Shown here: one piece after another, positions 9,468 to 20,016 of the stretch
How the letters are laid out: every line of letters begins with the position of its first letter
How positions within the stretch are numbered: position 1 is the stretch's first letter
From: Terriglobia bacterium
GTDB lineage: Bacteria > Acidobacteriota > Terriglobia > Terriglobales > Acidobacteriaceae
DNA length: 64,000 nt
Assembly (NCBI GenBank): GCA_020073665.1
Contig: JAIQEU010000014.1
Coordinates: 1-64,000, forward strand
Direction of reading: 5' to 3'
Position numbers and translations under genes: made by a program
Notes under the pieces: generated by a model
The model's input: only the letters and a program-made list of their open reading frames with translations
Database searches by the model: none
What the model was told of the DNA's origin: nothing

Positions 9468-11339
9468 GTGGCACGTCATTACTCATTTTGTGCGGTTGTT
9501 CTGGTCCTCATCTCTACTTTCATACTTCTCTCGCAATTTTCGCTGGCGGCAGACGCTGCCCTGGCTGCTGATCCGCTGGTACAGGTACTGATTGAAAAGG
9601 GTGTGCTAACGGCCGAAGAAGGCCAGGCCATCAGCCGGGCCGCACCTGCCCAGCAGCATGAGTGTCTGTTGATGCTGTTACGCGACAAAGGGGTAATCTC
9701 GACCGAGGAGTTCACCAAACTTGCGCCTGCCTCGGCGCAAGTTTCCCCGACCCTGGTAGCATCGACTACCGGGATGGTGCCGGCGGCGGTCGAACCGCAA
9801 AAAGCCGCAGCTGCCAAACCGGAAGCCCCTACGTTCATTCCCGCCATCGCTCCGGTTCGCGCGCTTCAGCTTGAACCCTCGAAACCCAATGGTCTGATAC
9901 CCGACATCAAACTGGGCTCGGGCGCCAAGCTCAAGCTGTACGGCATGTTCAAGTCCAGCGTGATTCACGATTCATCGTCGCCGCTGGGGACTGATATGCC
10001 ACTGCCCGGGTTCTACAGCGACACCGGGCCTGGTACCGGCGCGGAATTTCGCGCCAAAGCCCGCTCCTTGCGGGTGGGCGCCAATTTCGAATGGCCTGAC
10101 CTCTCGCCCAAGATGGCCCTTACGGGCCGCATTGAAGCCGATTTCGAAGGCGACTACACCCGGGTGTTGAACCGCAATATTTCCAGCATCCGTTCCAGCA
10201 TGCCCTCGATTCGTTTGGGATGGGTGCGCCTGGATCGCATCCTCTCTGACAAGTCCAGCGCCTTCGCCCTGTTCGGTCAGGACTGGACGCCATTTGGCTC
10301 CTCGACCTTGCCCAACCTGTTCGAAACCACGGGCCTTGGTCTCGGTTTCGGAACCCTCTACGAACGCGCTCCTCAGGCCCGCTTCGGCTATGGGTACAAC
10401 TTTGGCGGCTCGTACCAGGTGCGGGTGCAGCCGGAGTTTGCCCTGGTGCTGCCGGCCTATGGCAACACGCCCACCGACCTGGGCGGGCAATTGGGGATGG
10501 GCGAGCGGCAGGGAACCGACTCCGGGAGGCCGGAGGTGCAAGGGCGCGTCGTTACCCAGTGGCAACTTGATCCTGCCAAGGGAGTCTCGCCGGCCCAGTT
10601 CATCGTGAGCTTTGTGCAGGGCGAACGCAAGGCCATGGTGAAGGCCTCCGACGTACCGACGGCTTTCAAGTCAGCGTTCCCTCAGGGGACTAATCTGACC
10701 AGCAATCGCTGGGGAGTGAGCACCGAAATCCAACTTCCCACACGTTGGTTTACCTTGACGGCGAAGGCCTATAGCGGCGCCGACTTGCGGTTCTTCTTTG
10801 TGGGAGAGTTGTATTCCAATTTCAACGACATCTCACATCTCACGTGCACGGTAGCTGCGCCTTGTGCTACTGCCAGTTCGCTCGACGGCTCCTCGGTCGT
10901 GGCTTTCGGGTACGACGCCAACGGCAATCCCATCGTGGCCCCGCAGCGGCCCATTCGCACCAAGGGCGGGTTCATCAACCTGGGGATCCCACTCTCACGC
11001 ATCGCCAAGGCGGAACCCGCTGGACGCAACGCGGGCTGGACCTTCTACCTGCACTACTCCTTCGATGAAGCCCTGACCCGCGACGTCCGCAGCCTCTATG
11101 CCGCTGCCAAGTTGCAGGGACAGACCGGCAGTACCCTGGCCGGCAACACTCGCAACAAGAGTGACCTGGCGGCTGCAACGCTTTATTACAAGCTCAACAA
11201 CCTAGTCAGCTTTGGCTTTGAGGAGTCGTACTACCGCACCCGCGCCACCGGCGGTCTGCCTGCGCCCCTGTGGATGGGCAAAGATGCTGCGTCGTGGCAC
11301 GACCTGCGCTTCGAATCCGGGCCCATTTTTACGTTCTGA
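9468..11339 (+). CDS. Outer-membrane porin (DcaP-like) with N-terminal SHOCT-like segment
   Basis: A 623-residue exported protein. GTG 9468 is chosen as start because GCGGAGGT lies 7 nt upstream and the protein then begins with a signal peptide (ARHYSFCAVVLVLISTFILL...SLAAD). Residues about 35-90 contain two short SHOCT/SHOCT-like helices (VLIEKGVLTAEEGQAI, LRDKGVISTEEF), followed by a Pro/Ala linker. From about 150 to the end runs a beta-rich barrel with alternating hydrophobic strands, conserved LFGQDWTPFG and a terminal aromatic residue (FTF). This resembles the DcaP/trimeric porin group that takes up small carboxylates. The OFA transporter and Acs follow closely on the same strand, so outer-membrane passage of the same acid is a reasonable inference. 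Confidence 0.75.
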   Translation: MARHYSFCAVVLVLISTFILLSQFSLAADAALAADPLVQVLIEKGVLTAEEGQAISRAAPAQQHECLLMLLRDKGVISTEEFTKLAPASAQVSPTLVASTTGMVPAAVEPQKAAAAKPEAPTFIPAIAPVRALQLEPSKPNGLIPDIKLGSGAKLKLYGMFKSSVIHDSSSPLGTDMPLPGFYSDTGPGTGAEFRAKARSLRVGANFEWPDLSPKMALTGRIEADFEGDYTRVLNRNISSIRSSMPSIRLGWVRLDRILSDKSSAFALFGQDWTPFGSSTLPNLFETTGLGLGFGTLYERAPQARFGYGYNFGGSYQVRVQPEFALVLPAYGNTPTDLGGQLGMGERQGTDSGRPEVQGRVVTQWQLDPAKGVSPAQFIVSFVQGERKAMVKASDVPTAFKSAFPQGTNLTSNRWGVSTEIQLPTRWFTLTAKAYSGADLRFFFVGELYSNFNDISHLTCTVAAPCATASSLDGSSVVAFGYDANGNPIVAPQRPIRTKGGFINLGIPLSRIAKAEPAGRNAGWTFYLHYSFDEALTRDVRSLYAAAKLQGQTGSTLAGNTRNKSDLAAATLYYKLNNLVSFGFEESYYRTRATGGLPAPLWMGKDAASWHDLRFESGPIFTF

Positions 11340-11415
11340 TTGCGAGGCACTACCCGCGCTTCGCCGCGCCTGAGGCCGGCGAAAGGCGGTGTAGGCATTG
11401 ACAAGGAGATTCTTT

Positions 11416-12723
11416 ATGGCAACTACGCTTGAGGTCCCGAAGATCGACAGAGTTGAAAGTTCTCCGGCCGTGCCACACTACGTGAATCGCTGGTGGCGAG
11501 TGGTCGGCGGACTCTCGATGAACATGGCCCTGGGCACGCTGTACGCCTGGAGCGTGTTTGTGGCGCCGCTGGAAAAGGAATTCCAGTGGACCCGCTCCCA
11601 AACCTCCGCCGCATTTACCATCGCGGTGGCAGTATTTGCTCTCACCTTTATCGCTGCTGGACGCCTGCAGGACAAGTTCGGGCCTTTCTGGGTTTCGGTC
11701 ACCGGCGGAGTTCTGGTCAGCCTCGGCTTCTTTCTATGCGCTTATACACAGAGCTTGACCTGGCTATACGTTTGCTTCGGCGTCATCGGCGGCCTAGGGA
11801 ATGGCTTCGGATATGCCACCCCGATCCCCGTGATGGCCAAATGGTTTCCTGATAAGCGCGGCTTGGCCGTGGGCCTCGCGGTCGGCGGCTATGGCGGTGG
11901 TTCCGCCATCTTCGGTCCGCTGGCCAGCAAGGTTCTCATTCCCAGCTACGGCTGGCGAGCCACCTTCATGATTCTGGGTGGCCTGTTCTTTGTCATGACC
12001 CTGGTCGGGTCTTACCTCCTGAAGAATCCTCCAACCGGGTACCGTCCGGCTGGCTGGACCCCAGCTCCGGCAACCGCCAAGGCTGCAGCCACAACTTATG
12101 AATTCACGCCAGGACAAGTGCTCCGTACTCCGACCTTCTACTTCATGTGGGTGGCCTACGCCCTGGGCGCTTCGGCGGGGTTGATGGTGATTAGCCAGCT
12201 GGTGCCATTTGCCAAGAGCCAGGGAATTGCCAGCGACTTGCTGGCCACCATGACCTTGGTGGTCGCTGCCGTCGGCAATGCCGGCGGACGGATCCTCTCC
12301 GGATGGCTCTCCGACGCCTTGGGCCGGCTGAATGTGCTGCGCCTGATGATTGCCATCTCCATCTTTGCCATGCCTTTGCTCTACCTCGCCGGAACCAACG
12401 TGACCCTGCTCTACGCCATGGTGTTCGTCGTCTACTGGTGCTACGGCACGCAGCTGTCGGTGAATGCTTCCACGACCTCCGACTTCTGGGGAACCAGAAA
12501 CGCCGGCATCAACTACGGGCTGCTGTTCACCGCATGGGGAGTGGCTGGAATCATCGGCCCGCGCATCGCCGGACAGCTGTTCGACAAATTCAACAACTAC
12601 CAGGCGGCGTTCTATACCGCAGCGGTGCTTTCGGCAGTAGCTTTCTTTCTCGAACTGCTGGCGAGGCGTCCGGCGACGCCGTCGACGGCCAGCGCGGGAA
12701 AGAATTATTCCGCGGCGGCTTAA
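11416..12723 (+). CDS. MFS transporter, OFA (oxalate/formate antiporter) family
   Basis: A 435-residue inner-membrane carrier with 12 predicted helices. Family markers are the N-terminal NMALGTLYAWSVFVAPLEKEF motif region typical of OFA members, GRLQDKFGP between helices 2 and 3, and the FGYATPIPVMAKWFPDKRGLA loop. ATG 11416 is chosen because AAGGAG (11403-11408) precedes it by 7 nt; an upstream TTG reading is unnecessary. OFA proteins move small monocarboxylates or dicarboxylates such as oxalate, formate, lactate or pyruvate. Its position between a porin and acetyl-CoA synthetase (40 nt to acs) points to acetate, propionate or a similar acid as substrate, but that is inference from context. 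Confidence 0.85.
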   Translation: MATTLEVPKIDRVESSPAVPHYVNRWWRVVGGLSMNMALGTLYAWSVFVAPLEKEFQWTRSQTSAAFTIAVAVFALTFIAAGRLQDKFGPFWVSVTGGVLVSLGFFLCAYTQSLTWLYVCFGVIGGLGNGFGYATPIPVMAKWFPDKRGLAVGLAVGGYGGGSAIFGPLASKVLIPSYGWRATFMILGGLFFVMTLVGSYLLKNPPTGYRPAGWTPAPATAKAAATTYEFTPGQVLRTPTFYFMWVAYALGASAGLMVISQLVPFAKSQGIASDLLATMTLVVAAVGNAGGRILSGWLSDALGRLNVLRLMIAISIFAMPLLYLAGTNVTLLYAMVFVVYWCYGTQLSVNASTTSDFWGTRNAGINYGLLFTAWGVAGIIGPRIAGQLFDKFNNYQAAFYTAAVLSAVAFFLELLARRPATPSTASAGKNYSAAA

Positions 12724-12762
12724 TTGTGAAATCTTCATAACCTAACGAGGCTGAGGTAAGCT

Positions 12763-14739
<1,977 letters not shown>

Positions 14740-15561
14740 CCAGGTAACGCCGGTGTCTCGCCGGCGGTCGGGTGGGCCCCCGCCCCCCGGTCTTGCCACG
14801 GTGTCGGGTGCGGCGAACATCGCACAGTACGCTGCCAAGATTCGAGGCCGGGCGCACGGCGCCTGGCCTTTTTGCGTTCGAACATCTCAGTGTTAATCCC
14901 CATCACTGCACTCGGGTTGCCGTGAGCCGGGGATGTGTCGACGATGGAAGGGTAGCGCCGGCACATTTGCCGCGATGTCGGGTCGTAGAGAACCCACTCG
15001 GCCCATGTTCCTTGGGAGAATTCCTGGGAAGCTGCGGTTGGGAAGGGAAGAATGCTGGGTACAAATTAAAAAGGCCGTGACATTGGTTATGCTCTAGCCG
15101 CCAGCTCCTGCGAGGGAGCCAACAGCGTGGATGCATGCACCGTCACAGCCCTTTGATGCGACCACTGCTTTCGCAGTCCCAAACCCCAACTGCCCCTCGC
15201 AGAGCCGTCGGTTTTTTCAGGTCTGGTTGCTCACCGGGTTGCCCCGCCGAGCTGATCACTCAGCCTACTTCAGTCTGGCAAATTTTATTTGTGCCAAACC
15301 TTTCAGCCGTCGACGGAAGCTACCCTAACACCGGATTGAAATATGTCAACGACATTTATTGGTGCAACTGTATAACGCAAAGCTGTGCATCGTGAAAGTT
15401 GCAACCCATTCCATCCTCGCCTATTACCAGAATGCAACCTTAATTCATCCGTGTTTTCCACAGAAACTTGCACAGTGACCAAAGATCGAGAAAAAGTGCA
15501 AAACGAACCAAAGATTGATCTTGACGTCAGAAACCTCTCAGCGCATGTTGTAGGAAGACAA
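14740..15561. other. Long intergenic region without a supported gene
   Basis: About 820 nt between acs and the RNase HI-like gene. The first 90 nt hold a REP-like repeat unit (14743-14830). A short hairpin GCTCC-N6-GGAGC lies near 15101-15116. The remaining short open frames lack coding character, ribosome sites or recognisable motifs. The composition becomes more AT-rich from about 15270, probably the promoter region of the RNase HI-like gene. No tRNA or known riboswitch was recognised. Confidence 0.5.
14743..14830. repeat. REP-like intergenic palindromic repeat
   Basis: Starts with GTAACGCCGGTGTCTCGCCG, nearly the same as the reverse complement of 57365-57386 (GTAGCGCCGGCGTCTCGCCG). The core is a GCCGGC palindrome around GTCTC. 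Related GTAGCGCCGGC starts appear at about 14946 and 52937. It sits just after a stop codon, as REP elements do. Confidence 0.5.
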
Positions 15562-15966
15562 ATGCCGATGTCGAATCTGGTGGCCTACGTAGACGGTGGT
15601 TCTCTGGGAAATCCCGGGCCCTCGGGCATTGGAGTGGTCATCAGCGGTTCTGAGGACGGAAAAATTCGCATCGCCAAGTGGATCGGCCACCAGGACAATA
15701 ACGTTGCGGAGTACGTCGCGCTGCTGGAAGCCCTGCAATATGCGTTGGCTTTGAAGGCCAAAACGCTGCACGTTTATTCCGATTCCCAGGTGGTGGTCAA
15801 GCAAATGAGCGGCGAGTACAACTGCCGCAGCCCCCGCCTCTACTCGCTGAACTTTGTCTGCCGCAAGTTAGCCCGTTCCCTTGATTTCTCCATCTCTCAC
15901 GTACCGCGTGAGCGCAACGCGGAAGCCAATCGCCTGGCCAACTTCGCAGTCCGCGGACGTTCTTGA
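15562..15966 (+). CDS. RNase HI-like protein
   Basis: A 134-residue RNase H-fold protein. Catalytic positions visible: Asp in AYVDGGSLGNPG, Glu in NNVAEYVALLEAL and Asp in VYSDSQVVVKQM. The fourth acidic position, normally Asp in the C-terminal EADRLAN motif, is Asn here (AEANRLAN), which could lower or abolish activity. ATG 15562 is chosen because AGGAAG lies just upstream at 15552-15557; ATG 15568 is an equally good alternative, while the longer upstream reading frame lacks conserved sequence. The family degrades RNA in RNA-DNA hybrids in the cytoplasm. The gene converges on cysH, 18 nt apart. Confidence 0.8.
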   Translation: MPMSNLVAYVDGGSLGNPGPSGIGVVISGSEDGKIRIAKWIGHQDNNVAEYVALLEALQYALALKAKTLHVYSDSQVVVKQMSGEYNCRSPRLYSLNFVCRKLARSLDFSISHVPRERNAEANRLANFAVRGRS

Positions 15967-15984
15967 GTAGACTGGCGGCCCGCA

Positions 15985-16719
15985 TCATTCTTCCAATCGT
16001 GCAGCCTTGATTTCGGTCACCACGTGGTTGACCTGCGCCGGCCCGTGTAAGCCGCACTCCGTCTTGTTGAAGCCTGACCATCGTCCGGCCCGTGGGTCTT
16101 CTCCGGGCAGAACCCGCCGGGTGCAGTGCGTGCAGCCAATGCTGGGGTAGTCCTGATCGTGCAGGGGATTGTAGAGAACGTTGTGCTCGCGGACGTAGCG
16201 CCAGATCCTCTCCGAGGTCCAGTCAGCCAGGGGATTGATCTTCACCAGGTGGAATCTCTCATCCCACTCCACCTTGCGCGCAGCCGCCCGGAACGAGGTC
16301 TGATCACGGCGGATACTGGTGATCCAGGCGCTCAGTTGCGACAGTTTGTTCCGCAGCGGCTCCACCTTCCTGAGGTTGCAGCAAACGTCCGGGGATCGAC
16401 TCCAAAGTGCTGCCCCGTACTGCTGTTCCTGTTCCTCGGGCGTGAGTGCCGATCGCAGCCGTTCCACCGTGATGCCATAGCGTTTTTCAATCCCTTCCAT
16501 GAGGGCATAGGTTTCGGGAAACAGGAAGTCGGTGTCGAGGGTGAACACGCGCAGGCCCGGCTGCAAACGCGCGGCGATGTCAATCAGCACCACGCCTTCG
16601 ACCCCGAACCCCGAAGCGATTTCGACGTGCTGCTGGAACGTGGCAAATGCCCAACGCAAGACGTCCTCGGCAGTCCACCGCTCGGCCAACTGATGGATCT
16701 TCTCTACTTCTGCGTTCAT
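15985..16719 (-). CDS. cysH: Assimilatory adenylyl-sulfate (APS) reductase, [4Fe-4S] type
   Basis: A 244-residue PAPS/APS reductase-family protein that reduces activated sulfate to sulfite using a thiol donor. The cluster cysteines are visible as CCNLRKVEPL plus CTHC (IGCTHCTRRVLPGEDPRAGR), the pattern of the iron-sulfur APS-using enzymes rather than E. coli PAPS reductase. The catalytic C-terminal cysteine is in ECGLH. The substrate loop is present in LDTDFLFPETY. Its start codon overlaps the stop of the SUMT gene (ATGA, 16716-16719), so it is the last gene of the nirA operon. No ATP sulfurylase (sat or cysDN) is nearby, so sulfate activation must be encoded elsewhere. Confidence 0.92.
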   Translation of the reverse strand: MNAEVEKIHQLAERWTAEDVLRWAFATFQQHVEIASGFGVEGVVLIDIAARLQPGLRVFTLDTDFLFPETYALMEGIEKRYGITVERLRSALTPEEQEQQYGAALWSRSPDVCCNLRKVEPLRNKLSQLSAWITSIRRDQTSFRAAARKVEWDERFHLVKINPLADWTSERIWRYVREHNVLYNPLHDQDYPSIGCTHCTRRVLPGEDPRAGRWSGFNKTECGLHGPAQVNHVVTEIKAARLEE

Positions 16720-17507
16720 GCTCTCTGCTCCTCATCCACGACTGAATGGATCGAATTCAAGCTCTGCCCTAAGAGGTCCCCCTGCAGGGTTACGTGACAG
16801 CCCGCCTGCCGCGACACCTCACCGATCACAAGCAAGATTGGCGCCGGAAGTTGCGGGGCATTCTGCAGATCCTCCAGGCTGGTTGAAAACACCTGTTCTT
16901 CGCTGGTTGTTGCCCGCGAAATCACGGCACAAGGGGTATCGCCAGCTAGCCCGGCGGCTTGCAGCTTGCCGGAAATCTCTCCGTACCGGTAGCCGGGCAT
17001 GTAGATCACGACGGTGGCTCCCAGCGAAACCAGCGCCTGCCAGTTGGTCGGGTTTGGTTCGGCGGCATGTTGGCCGGCCAGAAACACCACAGCGTGAGCG
17101 GCACGACGGTCGGTCAGCGGAATTTGCGCAGTAGCGGCTGCCCCGAGGGCGGCGGTAATGCCAGGGACAATTTCAAACTCGATGTCGGCTTCTCGGAGCG
17201 CAGTAATCTCCTCGGCGACACGCCCAAACACCAGCGGGTCTCCGCCCTTGAGGCGCACCACCCGAAGCCCCGACGCAGCCAGGTTCACCATCAGAAAGTT
17301 GATTTCTTTTTGTCGGATGTTCTTTTTCCCGCAGCGCTTTCCGACGCTATGCAGTTGCGCATGAGGAGCAGCCAGTTGGAGTATCCCAGCACCGACCAGG
17401 TCATCGTGAAGCACCGCGTCTGCACTCTTCAGCAGGCGTGCCGCCTTCAACGTGAGCAACTCGGGATCGCCCGGCCCGGCGCCCACCAGGAACACTTTGC
17501 CTTTCAT
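16716..17507 (-). CDS. cobA: Uroporphyrinogen-III C-methyltransferase (SUMT)
   Basis: A 263-residue tetrapyrrole methylase beginning with KGKVFLVGAGPGDPELLTL, followed by VRLKGGDPLVFGRVAEE, the SAM-binding and substrate loops of SUMT. It makes precorrin-2 from uroporphyrinogen III. The next enzyme, precorrin-2 dehydrogenase, is immediately upstream with a 4-nt overlap, and the product siroheme is the cofactor of the nirA-type reductase that opens the operon. Translational coupling is likely on both sides (ATGA overlaps). In E. coli these activities are fused in CysG; here they are separate genes. Confidence 0.93.
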   Translation of the reverse strand: MKGKVFLVGAGPGDPELLTLKAARLLKSADAVLHDDLVGAGILQLAAPHAQLHSVGKRCGKKNIRQKEINFLMVNLAASGLRVVRLKGGDPLVFGRVAEEITALREADIEFEIVPGITAALGAAATAQIPLTDRRAAHAVVFLAGQHAAEPNPTNWQALVSLGATVVIYMPGYRYGEISGKLQAAGLAGDTPCAVISRATTSEEQVFSTSLEDLQNAPQLPAPILLVIGEVSRQAGCHVTLQGDLLGQSLNSIHSVVDEEQRA

Positions 17508-18124
17508 GAAACTCCAACTCCTTTCGTAGTTCTTTCCTCGGTCGCAACGGCAGACTCGAAGGCCTCCGTACTTGCCAACGACTGCAGGAGTTCGCGTTTG
17601 CGTCCCGGAGCAAGGTTGCTTGCCAGGATCCGGCGCCGAGTCTTGCCCAGTTCTTTGACCCAGAGTGCGTAATCCGGCCCAAACTGCCGTTCCAACTGCT
17701 GGCGGATGCGCTGGGCCAGAAACGGGCTCTGTCCTCCGGTTGAAACCGCAATCTGCAAGTCGCCGCGTCGCACCACCGCCGGATAGAAGAAGTCACACTG
17801 CTCCGGAAAGTCGACCACGTTGCAGAGCACTCCGCGGCGGCGCGCTTCGCCAAACACGCACTGGTTCAGTTCCCGCGACCCGCTCGCGACCACCACCAGG
17901 AACACGCCATCCAGATCCGCGGGGACAAATGCCCGCTGGTGGAGCACGATGCTGCCGGATGCGGCCCATTCCAGCGTGGTCGGGCTCGCTTCGAGTGCCA
18001 CCACGCATATCCGTGCCCCGGTGCCAAGCAAACCCGCGATCTTGGGCTCACCCACCCGGCCCGCGCCCACCACCAGCACCACGCGCCCTTCGAGTTTTAG
18101 AAACGCCGGAAACAGCTCTGGCAC
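17504..18124 (-). CDS. Precorrin-2 dehydrogenase / sirohydrochlorin ferrochelatase
   Basis: A 206-residue protein equivalent to the N-terminal half of CysG (Met8p/SirC-like). The Rossmann motif GRVVLVVGAGRVGEPKIAGLL binds NAD; the conserved NVVDFPEQCDFFYPAVVRRG segment carries the catalytic Asp, and STGGQSPFLAQRIRQQLE is also typical. It oxidises precorrin-2 to sirohydrochlorin and may insert iron to give siroheme. It lies 18 nt after the reductase gene and overlaps the SUMT gene by 4 nt. Whether it has chelatase activity cannot be told from sequence. Confidence 0.88.
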   Translation of the reverse strand: MPELFPAFLKLEGRVVLVVGAGRVGEPKIAGLLGTGARICVVALEASPTTLEWAASGSIVLHQRAFVPADLDGVFLVVVASGSRELNQCVFGEARRRGVLCNVVDFPEQCDFFYPAVVRRGDLQIAVSTGGQSPFLAQRIRQQLERQFGPDYALWVKELGKTRRRILASNLAPGRKRELLQSLASTEAFESAVATEERTTKGVGVS

Positions 18125-18142
18125 TGCAATTTCTCCTTGTCC

Positions 18143-19846
18143 TCAACCTTCAATCCCGTGCGGCATCAGTCCAGTGGGGACGTCTCGCGCAGTCGCTTCC
18201 ACGGCTCCTCCTGCCAGGAAGGCTCGCAACTCCGTATCGCTGTAGCGGACAAAGAACTGGCGCAGGTTTTCACCCGGCAAACTCAGATCCAGATACCGTC
18301 GCAGCAGCCGCTCAATCGCGTCCGGCACTTCACTGGCCAGGCAGCGATACCCCACCGGGCGCGCCAGGGACTGGTGCAATCCCACACCGCCTCCCAGACA
18401 AAAGTAGTAGGCGTCGAGCATCTGGTCGCCGACCTTGATCTTCTTGCCTTCGATTCCTACGTCGGCGATCCAGTGCTGGCCGCAACTATTCGGGCAGCCG
18501 GTCACGTGCAGCCGTAGGTGTTGTGCAAACCCGGGCAACCGCTCGTCGAGTTCCTCCACCAGCCAGCGCGAGAAGCTCTTGGTTTCGGTGATGGCGAGTT
18601 TGCAGAACTCGGACCCACTGCAAGCGACCACACCCCGTGCGAAGGGAGACCCACCTACGCGAAGGCCGATCGCTTCTAGTTCCTGGGCCAACTCCTGACC
18701 GCTTGCCTGGGGCACGTTCACGATCAGCAGGTTCTGCATGTTGGTGGTTCGCAACTCGCCTTGGGCGAAGCGGTCGGCCAGATCTGCAGCTGCGTGCATC
18801 TGGTCGGCGGTTATCCGGCCGCGCAGCACCGAAGCCCCTACGTAGCAGTACCCATCCTGTTTTTGCGCGTGGATGCCAACGTGGTCGCGGAAGACATCGT
18901 CCGGGATGGGCTCCTCGACCCCCGGTTCGAACTTGAACCCGACGCGGCGCTCGAGTTCTTTCTGGAAATCTTCGGCAGTCCAGCCATGTCGCAGGAAAAG
19001 GAATTTCAGACGTGCCCGCTCGCGATGCTGTCGCAGCACATGGGATTCGCGGAACAATTCCGCCACGCCCTTCAGCACGGGCAGAACCTGGTGCCAGCGC
19101 ACGAAGGCATTCAGACGAGTGGCGAAATGCGGTTCGGTAGAGAGGCCGCCACCCACGCGCAAGGAGAAGCCAGCCTCCGGATGTCCATTGAGTGTTCGGT
19201 GGACCGCCGTCAGCCCGACATCGTTAATCTCCGGATAGGCGCACCACACCCGGCAGCCGCTAATCGCGATCTTGAACTTGCGGGGCAGGTTGTAGAACTC
19301 TGCATTGCCCACGAACAGGTTGCTGGCCTCAAGCGCCAGCGCAGAGGCATCGCAAATCTCGTCTGCGTCCACCCCGGCTACGGGGCATCCCGTGATGTTG
19401 CGGGTGACGTCGCCGCAGGCGCCCAGGGTATTCAGGCCGCATCGCCAGAGCGCTTCCAGGATTTCGGGCAGCGCGTCGATCGTTACCCAGTGCAGCTGGA
19501 TGTTCTGCCGTACGGTGATGTCGGCGATTCCGCGTGCGTAGCGCCGCGTCAGGTCAGCGATCGTTCGCAGCTGATAGGAGGTAAGCAGGCCGTTCGCAAT
19601 CCGGATGCGAACCATGAAGCAGGGCAGAGCCTTGCCTTCGCCGCCTTTCCCGCCCACCACGCCCGCTCCATCTCCTTGTGTGTAAACACCCCACCAGCGG
19701 AAATACGTGCCCAGCCAATCCGGTGGTATGGAGTCGAAGCCCTGGCGCGCGAAACGCCTGATTTCTTCGAGCCCCGCAAACGGATTCTTTTCCCGCTTCA
19801 GGCGCTCAACTCGTTCGGCTTTGGTCTCGTTGTCAGTTTTCGCCAT
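18143..19846 (-). CDS. Ferredoxin-dependent sulfite (or nitrite) reductase, siroheme type
   Basis: A 567-residue member of the NirA/CysI family with two ferrodoxin-like repeats and the siroheme-[4Fe-4S] ligands CSGSEFCKLA and TGCPNSCGQHW. It carries out six-electron reduction of sulfite to sulfide or nitrite to ammonia. Sequence alone does not separate the two, but its operon with cysH and siroheme genes, and a cysteine-codon leader upstream, argue for sulfite. The ATG (19846) directly follows the U-tract of a terminator hairpin. The only Shine-Dalgarno-like bases, GGTGGG at 19863-19858, lie inside the 3' arm of that hairpin, so formation of the hairpin would also hide the ribosome site. Confidence 0.88.
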   Translation of the reverse strand: MAKTDNETKAERVERLKREKNPFAGLEEIRRFARQGFDSIPPDWLGTYFRWWGVYTQGDGAGVVGGKGGEGKALPCFMVRIRIANGLLTSYQLRTIADLTRRYARGIADITVRQNIQLHWVTIDALPEILEALWRCGLNTLGACGDVTRNITGCPVAGVDADEICDASALALEASNLFVGNAEFYNLPRKFKIAISGCRVWCAYPEINDVGLTAVHRTLNGHPEAGFSLRVGGGLSTEPHFATRLNAFVRWHQVLPVLKGVAELFRESHVLRQHRERARLKFLFLRHGWTAEDFQKELERRVGFKFEPGVEEPIPDDVFRDHVGIHAQKQDGYCYVGASVLRGRITADQMHAAADLADRFAQGELRTTNMQNLLIVNVPQASGQELAQELEAIGLRVGGSPFARGVVACSGSEFCKLAITETKSFSRWLVEELDERLPGFAQHLRLHVTGCPNSCGQHWIADVGIEGKKIKVGDQMLDAYYFCLGGGVGLHQSLARPVGYRCLASEVPDAIERLLRRYLDLSLPGENLRQFFVRYSDTELRAFLAGGAVEATARDVPTGLMPHGIEG

Positions 19847-19888
19847 AAAAAGAAAAACCCACCGCCAGCTTGATCTGGCGGTGGGTTT
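19847..19888 (-). terminator. Intrinsic terminator (attenuator) before the sulfite-reductase operon
   Basis: On the minus strand AAACCCACCGCCAG (19888-19875) and CTGGCGGTGGGTTT (19868-19855) form a perfect 14-bp stem with loop ATCAAG, overlapping the U-tract TTTTTCTTTTT that ends at 19847. It lies between the leader ORF and the nirA-like start, not after a gene, so it is placed to attenuate the operon. An upstream segment at 19937-19925 can pair with the 5' arm instead. Confidence 0.9.
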
Positions 19889-19914
19889 GAAAATATGCCG
19901 ATACTAAGAAAGTT

Positions 19915-20010
19915 TTAGGTCAGCAACCTCACGCCAGAAGACACGGCCGCGCAGCCGCAACAACACAGGCAGCAACACGGACAGCTCTTCTGGTTCAGAC
20001 CCCACATCAT
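19915..20010 (-). CDS. Cysteine-rich leader peptide (31 aa)
   Basis: Begins with ATGATG at 20010-20005 and ends with TAA at 19917-19915. Eight of 31 residues are Cys, at positions 10, 12-14, 16-18 and 20 (SCPCCCLCCCGC). The start lies about 7 nt after a TACTAT -10 box, so the transcript should be leaderless or nearly so, and there is no room for a Shine-Dalgarno sequence. Segment CCAGAAGA (19993-19986), just before the Cys run, is complementary to TCTTCTGG (19941-19934), just after it. This is the arrangement of amino-acid leader peptides in attenuated biosynthetic operons; here the sensed amino acid would be cysteine, end product of the operon's pathway. Confidence 0.8.
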   Translation of the reverse strand: MMWGLNQKSCPCCCLCCCGCAAVSSGVRLLT

Positions 20011-20016
20011 TCGCTG

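Noticed and set aside
15454-15462. TTTTCCACA, a DnaA-box-like nonamer
   Set aside because: Single copy, no cluster, no dnaA/dnaN nearby and no AT-rich unwinding region; not an origin.
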